From assembly GCA_035998445.1 (NCBI GenBank), contig DASYHQ010000007.1, forward strand, positions 55,204 to 119,203: a stretch of 64,000 nucleotides of DNA. The letters run 5' to 3'. The first letter of the stretch is position 1. Each line of letters starts with the position of its first letter. Of this stretch, positions 58,627 to 64,000 are shown one piece after another. A program made the position numbers and the translations under genes. The notes beneath the pieces were generated by a model. It was not told where the DNA came from and searched no databases. It worked only from the letters and a program-made list of their open reading frames with translations. The DNA comes from Tepidisphaeraceae bacterium (GTDB lineage Bacteria > Planctomycetota > Phycisphaerae > Tepidisphaerales > Tepidisphaeraceae).

Positions 58627-58717
58627 GTCTTGTAGGGTCCGCTGGTACGCCCGCGGACGACCATTCCCTCGGCTAACGAAAGCGGTCCGCAGGGGTACCT
58701 GCGGACCCTACGAGACT
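58626..58717. repeat. Family E inverted repeat, full length
   Basis: AGTCTTGTAGGGTCCGCTGG left and CCTGCGGACCCTACGAGACT right. It begins at the last base of the upstream stop codon and lies just downstream of the 91-aa minus-strand ORF, separated from it by GGCAGGTTATCTGCC. Confidence 0.85.
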
Positions 58718-58741
58718 GCATCGGCAGGTTATCTGCCCGTG

Positions 58742-59017
58742 TTACCGCCACTGGTACGCAGCCGCGTTAGCCACAACATCAGCGGCATCACGCTCCAAGA
58801 AAGCGAACTGCTGTTGGAGCGCGGAGGAGGCCTCGCGAGCGGACGCCGCAAGATCGCTCTGCCGCCAATGCCGATCCGCGACAGCCTCCACCCAAATCTC
58901 GTGGAACAGTTGTGCGTTTACGGCATCGAGCGACGCAGCGATCGAATCCCGAAACAACCAGGGTGACCTCATGTCGAAGCGCCGGATAGCAGCCACGATG
59001 GTCCCGTTCGATTCCAT
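58742..59017 (-). CDS. Hypothetical protein, possible integron cassette ORF (91 aa)
   Basis: 91 aa from MESNGTIVAAIRRFD. Helical and soluble by appearance (LFRDSIAASLDAVNAQLFHE; SAREASSALQQQFAFLE). No family recognised. The ORF starts 16 bp downstream of a second copy of the attI-like sequence that also lies next to intI, and ends at DNA containing ATAACC before a family E element. Both are consistent with a cassette whose attC was truncated, but no complete attC was found. Confidence 0.5.
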   Translation of the reverse strand: MESNGTIVAAIRRFDMRSPWLFRDSIAASLDAVNAQLFHEIWVEAVADRHWRQSDLAASAREASSALQQQFAFLERDAADVVANAAAYQWR

Positions 59018-59032
59018 GTGCCGAGGGCAGAG

Positions 59033-59135
59033 AACTACTATTACATCGTCCCCGTAGACGTATTATCCGCCGCCCCGAGCAGCGTCATCTCCGGCAGGTT
59101 ATAGCGGCGAATCTCCGACCGCAATCAAATGGTTG
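59033..59135 (-). repeat. Second copy of the attI-like sequence
   Basis: This 103-bp segment matches 63722-63824, including an uninterrupted identity of 31 bases at 59045-59075 versus 63734-63764, with scattered differences elsewhere. On the minus strand it ends in TAGTAGTT directly before the 91-aa ORF, as the intI-adjacent copy ends before the first cassette ORF. Confidence 0.75.
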
Positions 59136-59136
59136 T

Positions 59137-59192
59137 GGGAGATAAGGGCTCGGGAGTTGAATCACGATTTGACTCCCGACCCCTTATCTCCC
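59137..59192. repeat. Hairpin GGGAGATAAGGG / CCCTTATCTCCC
   Basis: GGGAGATAAGGGCTCGGGAGT and ACTCCCGACCCCTTATCTCCC form a stem around TGAATCACGATTTG. A related arm (GACTCCCGACCCCATTATCG) is at 60624. It lies downstream of the 173-aa ORF. Confidence 0.75.
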
Positions 59193-59214
59193 GCCGCCCG
59201 CCGTACCTCCGCCG

Positions 59215-59736
59215 TCAGACCTTCGGAACGCGGCTGCGCTCAAGGTCGAGATATTCCCAGCGAGCACCGGGATACAACTCCGCGCGGAGCCGCGCGAGCG
59301 TCTCGGCATCGTTGAACAACTCCGCGTACGCGAAGAACGGCACGCCCGGCCCCTCCGTGTAGTCCATGACGCTCAGGACGATCCGCGGATCGGTGATGAT
59401 GTTCTGCCGGACGTGCAGCATCGCGCGGACGAAGATGCGTGCGATCTCCTCTTCCTGCCCGCGGCCTTCTAGCGGCGCGAGGAGGTCGTTGGGTTCGTCG
59501 AACAGGTCTTCCCGGTAGAAGTAGTACCCGCAGTCGGCCGGGCTCCACCTCTCCTCCTTGTGCCTTGACCGTGCTCGCTGTGCTTCGGTGAGCACGGCCG
59601 CACGGCAACTCTGGAAGATGTCGTGCATCAGGAAGAAGCCGTAGATCCGCTCCGAGGCGAGTTCTGACAGCGCCTCCTTAGCTGCCGCTTCCATCGATCG
59701 GCGTACCGCCTCGTCCAGCTTCTGGAGCGTCGTCAT
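59215..59736 (-). CDS. DUF4303-like hypothetical protein, probable cassette ORF
   Basis: 173 aa from MTTLQKLDEAVRRSM. The N-terminal helix, ELASERIYGFFLMHD and RWSPADCGYYFYREDLFD resemble DUF4303 proteins, which are small, of unknown function and often found in toxin-immunity or accessory loci. No signal peptide. On the minus strand the gene begins 17 bp after CTAGTTATGC, the same junction sequence as seen at the two ORFs next to intI, so it may be a captured cassette. Confidence 0.6.
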   Translation of the reverse strand: MTTLQKLDEAVRRSMEAAAKEALSELASERIYGFFLMHDIFQSCRAAVLTEAQRARSRHKEERWSPADCGYYFYREDLFDEPNDLLAPLEGRGQEEEIARIFVRAMLHVRQNIITDPRIVLSVMDYTEGPGVPFFAYAELFNDAETLARLRAELYPGARWEYLDLERSRVPKV

Positions 59737-59922
59737 TGGACCCCCGGCGGAGCATAACTAGTGATTGATCCGACCGGCGCGCGCCGATCAGCGTGCCGCC
59801 GGTGGACATTAGGCGCAAGCGGCAACTGGCGGTCAAGCGGGAAGTTACGGGCGGTGGCGGGGCGGGGCGGGGCGGGGCGGGCGGGATGATATCGCGCCGG
59901 GGGGGCTGCTGGGGCGAGGAAG

Positions 59923-59972
59923 GATAACGGGACAGGTCCAATTACTCATTTCACTGGACCTGTCCCGTTATC
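59923..59972. repeat. Hairpin GATAACGGGACAGGTCCA / TGGACCTGTCCCGTTATC
   Basis: An 18-bp perfect inverted repeat with a 14-base loop. The GGGACAGGTCCA core resembles palindromes that accompany REP-associated tyrosine transposases in other genomes (from memory). No transposase is present. The interval 59737-60003 also contains a GGGGC tandem tract (59858-59880) and no gene. Confidence 0.75.
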
Positions 59973-60003
59973 TGTTCCCGCCGCTACACCGATTCGATGT
60001 GCG

Positions 60004-60537
60004 TCACCTTTTCCGTCCTTTATCGATCCCGTGGATGTCTCCTTTTTCGTGCGTGTCCAGTGGAAGTTCCTCAAAGGTCACCCTGCCGTCCACCGTCCGA
60101 CGTATGAACCTGCCATCGAATCGACCGGCCACGATCTTCAGGTACACCGTCGGCACGTCCCATGCCTGCCCGGGACTCGGGTTTCCAAGCTTAAACGTGA
60201 CGTATAGGACGACCTCGCCGCTCGGGCCCACGCTCGCCACGAGCAAGGCCGTGTTGACCATTGGCCGGTCGAGGTCGAGTAGCGCTGCTGGCGGTACTTC
60301 CACGCGAAATCGCTCGTTGCTCAGCGTTACGGCCGTGACCCGGCGGGCGCCCTTGCCTTCGTCATCTGCCGACGACTCGATGACGACCGTCGTCGGCCCC
60401 AATTTCCCGAACGTAGTGGTCGTGAAGCTGACTCGGTCCCATGGGACGATGTCCTCCTCAGTCGCCCTCACGGCGAGCGTGCACATCGTCCCGACCACCA
60501 GTAGTGCGAGTAACAGTGCAGGAGGCATTGGCATCAT
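60004..60537 (-). CDS. Secreted hypothetical protein
   Basis: 177 aa from the ATG at 60537 (MMPMPPALLLALLVVG), with AAGG close upstream; the frame is open to 60606 but the leader is cleaner here. A signal peptide ends near AVRATEED. The mature part is beta-rich (VSFTTTTFGKLGPTTVVIES; VVLYVTFKLGNPSP) and ends in a basic tail. No domain recognised. It shares the minus strand with surrounding small ORFs, but repeats on both sides make cassette membership uncertain. Confidence 0.55.
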   Translation of the reverse strand: MMPMPPALLLALLVVGTMCTLAVRATEEDIVPWDRVSFTTTTFGKLGPTTVVIESSADDEGKGARRVTAVTLSNERFRVEVPPAALLDLDRPMVNTALLVASVGPSGEVVLYVTFKLGNPSPGQAWDVPTVYLKIVAGRFDGRFIRRTVDGRVTFEELPLDTHEKGDIHGIDKGRKR

Positions 60538-60689
60538 CCTTATGATGTTGCGCCGGTTGGCTGTTTCACCAGTTTCTATGGAGGGTCTAAAGGGGTCGAG
60601 AGTCATTGTTCCACCGCATTATAGACTCCCGACCCCATTATCGACCCCCACAGGTTGGGCGTACCAACCCGTGCCACCCGCCGGGCGCC

Positions 60690-61349
60690 TCACTTCCCAG
60701 CCGCGTCTTTAGGCAGAACATCGTGAAGCGCTTGGACGATCTGCGCGTGCACGCGCTGCGTTTGGGTGACGATGAGATGGCCGTCAAGCTCGCGGATCGA
60801 GCCGATTGGTCCGCCGGCCGCTTTCCAGGACAGCGGGTCGAGCCCGCGGACGCGCTGGGCGACGGCCTCTACATCTTCGGCGCGCGACGCGTCATTCGTG
60901 ATGGCAGCTCGAATGTCGTAGACCGTCGTCCAAAGATTCGCCGCCAGGTCATTTGAAGTGGAAACGACGATCGTGCCCTTGTCGAGCTGGTGACCCAGGC
61001 TCACCTGCGTTCCGCCGACATGATCCAGCAACGTAGTGAGCGCCTCGTCAATCGAGCGATCCGACAAGTCGATCGTCACGGGCAGATCTTTCGTCGCTCG
61101 TGCTTTTTCAAGGACGTCCCAGTTCACGAAAATCGGTCGTTGCCCGGCCAGTTGCAGGGAGTTAATCGCGCTCTCGAAGGATGCGCCGCGGAGGATCATC
61201 GCACCCGTCCGTCGTTCAAGTTGCGTGGCGGGCTGCGTTGCAGTCCGACTCGAAGGCTGAGTTGTTGCCGCCCCCGACAACATGAACATCGTGCCCAGGC
61301 TTGCGATCGCGCCGACGATCACCCATGTACTGATCGACTTCGGACTCAT
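60690..61349 (-). CDS. Secreted STN/secretin-like short domain protein
   Basis: 219 aa from MSPKSISTWVIVG, preceded by GGAGG at good spacing. Signal peptide or N-terminal anchor (about 8-28). The body resembles the STN/secretin N-terminal type (ASFESAINSLQLAGQRPIFVN; PVTIDLSDRSIDEALTTLLDHVGG; DGHLIVTQTQRVHAQI), which in planctomycetes occurs in many stand-alone proteins. Likely periplasmic. Its role here is unknown. Flanked by hairpin repeats. Confidence 0.65.
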   Translation of the reverse strand: MSPKSISTWVIVGAIASLGTMFMLSGAATTQPSSRTATQPATQLERRTGAMILRGASFESAINSLQLAGQRPIFVNWDVLEKARATKDLPVTIDLSDRSIDEALTTLLDHVGGTQVSLGHQLDKGTIVVSTSNDLAANLWTTVYDIRAAITNDASRAEDVEAVAQRVRGLDPLSWKAAGGPIGSIRELDGHLIVTQTQRVHAQIVQALHDVLPKDAAGK

Positions 61350-61390
61350 GGTGGCCTCCAAAATTCAGTCCTCGCGGGGCAAAGGAACGG

Positions 61391-61469
61391 AAAAGGGGAC
61401 ATCCAGAATATCCACACAGGATCGTTGACGGGCCAACACCGCGAACGGATATTCTGGATGTCCCCTTTT
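61391..61469. repeat. Hairpin AAAAGGGGACATCC / GGATGTCCCCTTTT
   Basis: AAAAGGGGACATCCAGAATA TCC and its exact inverted copy form a 23-bp perfect stem with a 33-base loop. One arm recurs at 62138 (AGAAAAGGGGACATCCAT). Pattern as in transposase-associated palindromes. Confidence 0.8.
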
Positions 61470-61471
61470 CT

Positions 61472-61545
61472 GGTCCCTCCTGCGGACCGCCTCTCGGTCG
61501 GGGACGGGAACGGTCCGCAGGAGTACCGGCGGACCCTACGTCACT
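61472..61545. repeat. Family E repeat lacking its left end
   Basis: CTCCTGCGGACCGCCTCTCG and ACGGTCCGCAGGAGTACC followed by GGCGGACCCTACG; the left TTGTAGGGTCC arm is missing, apparently replaced by the preceding hairpin. It reaches the 3' end of the next minus-strand ORF. Confidence 0.75.
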
Positions 61546-62041
61546 GCAAACATCCCTCGAAAACCAGGTCGCGGATGTTTTCGGGGAACGGGTCGCTGAT
61601 CTCGTGTCCCCGCACATAAAGTGAAACCTCTAGAATATCAGGAGAGTACAAATAAGCGTCGTATGGTCTTGGGGGATTGATCCTATCAGCCGGAAGCTTT
61701 ATCTCGGTTACGGAACCAATTGCCATGGCCGTAACGCCGCGGTAGCGAAAGTGTATCTCAACACTTTCATTTCTGAGATTCTCACCGATGTAGCCAGCAA
61801 CTAGCGTTTCATCGTTAGTCTCATTTTTCGAGAAAATGATAATTGAATGGCGTTCGCCATCCACCTCTTGAATCCAGTTTAGGTGACAATCACAGTCCTT
61901 GAGAACTCGTTTCGCATCGACCAGCTCTACGTCGATCACCATTACTTTCCAAGCTGCGCGGATCCCATCCGCGAGCTTCCGGAGTATTGCTCTAGGTGAT
62001 GCGGACGTGAACACGATTGTGTCACTACTCGATGAATCCAT
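61541..62041 (-). CDS. Hypothetical protein (166 aa), accessory region
   Basis: 166 aa from MDSSSSDTIVFTSA. Alpha/beta composition (LADGIRAAWKVMVIDVELVD; HSIIIFSKNETND; VEIHFRYRGVTAMAIGSVTE), no signal peptide, codon use more AT-rich than the chromosomal genes. No family recognised. The 3' end borders a family E element; upstream is CTACAAC..GTTGTAG. The base composition suggests recent acquisition. Confidence 0.6.
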   Translation of the reverse strand: MDSSSSDTIVFTSASPRAILRKLADGIRAAWKVMVIDVELVDAKRVLKDCDCHLNWIQEVDGERHSIIIFSKNETNDETLVAGYIGENLRNESVEIHFRYRGVTAMAIGSVTEIKLPADRINPPRPYDAYLYSPDILEVSLYVRGHEISDPFPENIRDLVFEGCLQ

Positions 62042-62724
62042 TGAAATCTCCTACAACAGTCGATGTTGTAGCGCAACCCATTAGCGAATCCCAGACAACC
62101 CACCAATCGGCCCCTTCCTCGGTAGCGCAACGACCAGAAAAGGGGACATCCATCTTTGTTTGCTATCCCGCATTACGTCGTGAGTGCTGCCCTACCTCGG
62201 GCGGTGAGGAACAATGCGGGCCAACCATTGGTCACCGTCGACTGCACGAACTGAATCCTCTCAAGCGCTGCGATCTCCCGAGCGAGTTCCTCCTCACCGA
62301 CCTTCACCGAAGCCTTGATGGTACGCATACCGCGTCATGGCCCGCAATGGCGGCCACGGGCTAATCCGAAGAAGCAAGAAAGACGTCTTTAAGAAGTAGA
62401 CCCAAAAACCCCCGAACGATCGGGCGACGAATCACGCGACGGCGCAGTTCGCAGCAGGATGAGCGAGAGCAACCCCGGCCAAATTCGAATAACCCGCGGG
62501 AGCGTGCCCTGAGCGATCAGGTCATTCACTCCGCCATTTGGAATGAGCCAACCGGGCGTCTTGTAAAGTTGAATAAGGCCGGGCCCCGTAGTCAGACACC
62601 ACGGCCCGTGACCTTGAATAGTGGTCTGACCCTCACCCGCGCGATCCCGGTGCCAAAGCGAACGATTTACCGCTTGACGAAGGAGCCTTCATAGTGGCTG
62701 GTTATGTCGCCCGCCGCGCGGCTC
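62042..62724. other. Accessory intergenic stretch with hairpins and one tiny ORF
   Basis: Contains CTACAACAGTCGATGTTGTAG (62051), a lone AGAAAAGGGGACATCC arm (62138), a 51-codon minus ORF (62173-62328), an inverted repeat GTCAGACACCAC / GTGGTCTGAC (62591-62630), and CATAACCAGCCAC on the minus strand at 62706, which could be the start of a damaged attC after the 142-aa cassette. No full-length gene. Confidence 0.55.
62173..62328 (-). CDS. Possible 51-residue small protein
   Basis: ATG at 62328, TAA at 62173. The product (MRTIKASVKVGEEELAREIA at the start, FLTARGRAALTT at the end) has a plausible amphipathic helix and protein-like composition, on the same strand as the cassette ORFs. No family and no clear ribosome site. 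Confidence 0.35.
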   Translation of the reverse strand: MRTIKASVKVGEEELAREIAALERIQFVQSTVTNGWPALFLTARGRAALTT

Positions 62725-63153
62725 TCATTCGCGCCACGAGCAAATCCACAACACGCGCTCGCCGGCGTCACCTTCACACCACGCGTTGTCGCTGGAGACC
62801 AGGAACTCGGCAAACCGCGCCGCTGCTTCGTCCGGATTGAATGCCACCCGCATCGCGTGTGCGAACTCGGATCGCTCGGCCAGCGATCTTGCCGCATCGA
62901 AGTCACCGCTTGCGAGCAACTTCAAAACCTGAGCTCGTACCTCGTCGAACGCGCGAAGCCGTGAATCCTTCTTCTCGGTGCCGCTCGTCAAGCGGCCCTT
63001 ACGGTCAACGGCGCGGGGAGTCGTCCACAACAGGAAGGCGCTGTGTTGCGGCTTCCATACGTTCGCGATGGCGCGCTCTGCCCCCGGCCGCATCTTGTCG
63101 AGCCACGCGGCCCGCGTTGGATCGTTAGGGTGAGTGGCTGCTTCGGGCGACAT
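62725..63153 (-). CDS. Second cassette ORF, hypothetical protein (142 aa)
   Basis: 142 aa from MSPEAATHPNDP. The ATG lies inside the attC right end (GTTATG), so the reading frame begins at the recombination junction, typical of tightly packed cassettes. The longer frame to 63351 would overlap the first cassette ORF and run through attC, so it was rejected. The protein is helical and soluble (AFDEVRAQVLKLLASGDFDA; SEFAHAMRVAFNPDEAAARF), with an N-terminal Trp-rich part. No family recognised. Confidence 0.6.
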   Translation of the reverse strand: MSPEAATHPNDPTRAAWLDKMRPGAERAIANVWKPQHSAFLLWTTPRAVDRKGRLTSGTEKKDSRLRAFDEVRAQVLKLLASGDFDAARSLAERSEFAHAMRVAFNPDEAAARFAEFLVSSDNAWCEGDAGERVLWICSWRE

Positions 63154-63250
63154 AACGGACCAACGTTCAATGGCCGGCACCGCGCCGATCGACTTAGAGA
63201 CTATCAAAACACCCGACGCGGGGCCGGTCCATTGCAGCGTCTGGTTATGC
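63151..63250 (-). other. attC recombination site between first and second cassette ORFs
   Basis: Read on the minus strand, the left end CATAACCAGACGCTGCAATG pairs with the right end CATTGAACGTTGGTCCGTTATG segment by segment: CATAAC with GTTATG, ACCA(G)ACG with CGTTGGT, CAATGG with CCATTG and CCGGC with GCCGG. At least two unpaired extra bases (G, A) lie in one arm, as in attC bottom-strand folding. Length 100 bases. It sits exactly between two unrelated ORFs. Confidence 0.7.
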
Positions 63251-63277
63251 AGCGGCTGGACGCCGGAACCGCGCTGC

Positions 63278-63721
63278 TCAGTCGTCCTCGATATAAACCG
63301 CCGCACCACTCTCTGTGCGGCTGCGAAGGAACTCGGCAATCGCTGCGGCACAACGAACGCACTCCTGCGTCGTCACTCCCGCGACGTGCGGCATCAGGTC
63401 CGACTCCGTCACCCGGGCGAGCAGGTGGATTAGTTCGGCCGCGTCCGAATCGGTCAACTCCTGCGTTCCCGCTGAATATGCGTCGGCCCAGCCCGTGAGC
63501 GTGTTCCAGTCTGCCACCACCTTCGGGATGGCCGCGTCCTCTCGCTGCGCGCGGTCGAGGGCTGCGCAGAACAGCGGGTGAATGAACCGGTCACTCACTG
63601 GCAAGCTGTCGTCCCAAAAGCCTTCGACGGGCGGGCCGTAGAAGACCACCCCGCTGTCGTCGCCATAGGTCCCGTGCGCGAAGTTGTCGGTATCGGCGGT
63701 GGGCATCGCTTCCCGCTGCAT
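63278..63721 (-). CDS. First cassette ORF, hypothetical protein (147 aa)
   Basis: 147 aa from MQREAMPTADTD; the start codon follows AGTAGTT directly, i.e. the ORF begins at the attI-like junction. Acidic, soluble (DDSGVVFYGPPVEGFWDDSL; QELTDSDAAELIHLLARVTE). No family recognised. As the cassette nearest intI it would be the last one acquired and the best expressed if a promoter lies in the attI region. An attC follows its stop codon within 30 bp. Confidence 0.6.
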   Translation of the reverse strand: MQREAMPTADTDNFAHGTYGDDSGVVFYGPPVEGFWDDSLPVSDRFIHPLFCAALDRAQREDAAIPKVVADWNTLTGWADAYSAGTQELTDSDAAELIHLLARVTESDLMPHVAGVTTQECVRCAAAIAEFLRSRTESGAAVYIEDD

Positions 63722-63824
63722 AACTACTAATATATCGTCCCCGTAGACGTATTATCCGCCGCCCAAAGCGGCTTCATCTCAGGCAGGATATATCGCCTAA
63801 TCGCTGGCCGCAATCAAACTGTTG
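63722..63824 (-). other. Putative attI site and promoter region next to intI
   Basis: The 140-bp space between intI and the first cassette ORF. It ends on the minus strand in TAGTAG^TTATGC, the expected attI-cassette junction. It includes GCCGCTTTGGGCGGC (small hairpin) and GATAAT, a possible -10 box for cassette transcription. A second copy is at 59033-59135. Recombination activity is inferred from position only. Confidence 0.6.
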
Positions 63825-63859
63825 TTGCATGATTGTTTGGGCGATGGTAGGTATCTGCC

Positions 63860-64000
63860 ATGAAGCTGCATCAACAGTTCGTTCGCGTCGCGGCGAGGGA
63901 GCGGTTGGCGGGAAACACGGTCGACGTGTACTGGATGTGGGTCGATCGGTTCCTGCGGTTCCACAAGCGGGGCGACGACTGGCGGCACCCGCGCGAGCTG
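63860..64000 (+). CDS. intI: Integron integrase (tyrosine recombinase), N-terminal 47 residues only
   Basis: The frame is open to the window edge. The visible 47 residues show the N-terminal SAM-like core-binding domain of integron integrases: RERLAGNTVDVYWMWVDRF followed by LRFHKRG..WRHPREL, matching the T...Y..W..RF..FH....HP.EL pattern. Catalytic residues (R...H..R...Y) and the integron-specific additional domain lie outside the window. It is transcribed away from the minus-strand cassette ORFs, the usual orientation. It could be another Xer-type recombinase, but the FH..HP pattern and the neighbouring attI/attC favour IntI. Confidence 0.8.
   Translation, partial: MKLHQQFVRVAARERLAGNTVDVYWMWVDRFLRFHKRGDDWRHPREL

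Noticed and set aside
57001..58717. Evenly spaced similar repeats as a possible CRISPR array
   Set aside because: The units are inverted repeats with irregular spacing and different internal deletions; no short direct repeats with uniform spacers and no cas genes.
62051..62071. CTACAAC / GTTGTAG as a second attC
   Set aside because: Only 21 bases long with no inner arms; too short for an attC.

Overview
The window is high-GC bacterial DNA from a planctomycete, most likely class Phycisphaerae (Tepidisphaera/Humisphaera-like). The lineage call rests on the protein repertoire: pseudopilin-type proteins with an N-terminal FTLVELLVVIGIIALL helix and a C-terminal FLFFDGH signature, a PEP-CTERM protein built from autotransporter-type beta repeats, a zinc ribbon of the form CRQCGYDLRAT..CPECG, several large TPR or coiled-coil envelope proteins, and intergenic space filled with hairpin repeats. 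It is inferred from sequence only.

Layout. 1-6.2 kb: extracellular genes (two pseudopilin-like proteins, a GH5 glycosidase with an N-terminal carbohydrate-binding region, a PEP-CTERM beta-repeat protein). 6.2-9.2 kb (minus): methionine-sulfoxide repair pair, MsrP plus an MsrQ fused to its own flavin/2Fe-2S reductase. 9.6-14 kb: a giant CheB-CheR-PAS-histidine kinase-receiver protein. 14.7-22.4 kb: the GlgE alpha-glucan pathway (glgE, treS-maltokinase fusion, glgB). 22.5-31.9 kb: housekeeping genes (ilvD, sugar isomerase-like TIM barrel, nitrite/sulfite reductase, ispH, two VOC proteins). 32.5-42.3 kb: envelope-associated TPR, lipoprotein and membrane genes. 42.6-44.4 kb: nadE. 44.7-48 kb (minus): two-gene quaternary-amine ABC transporter in which the ATPase carries an N-terminal methyltransferase and the permease carries the binding protein. 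48.4-54.2 kb (minus): five overlapping genes headed by the arsenosugar radical-SAM enzyme ArsS. A tRNA-Ser(GCU) with its terminator follows, then two Gfo/Idh/MocA dehydrogenases (54.6-56.9 kb).

57-64 kb is accessory DNA. At the right edge the first 47 codons of an integron-type tyrosine recombinase (intI) start on the plus strand. To its left, on the minus strand, lie small unrelated ORFs. An attI-like junction, a foldable attC site between the first two ORFs and a second copy of the attI-like sequence 4.7 kb away all point to a chromosomal integron cassette array. The array is interrupted by hairpin elements.

At least five families of intergenic inverted repeats recur through the window: CGTCATCCTGAGG, TGTCATCCCGATGGGAGG, CCCTCTCCCGG, TTGGTCATTGGTCATT and TTGTAGGGTCCGC. 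One supplies the last codons and stop of glgB. A 161-bp element with 19-bp terminal inverted repeats flanked by TA looks like a non-autonomous transposon.
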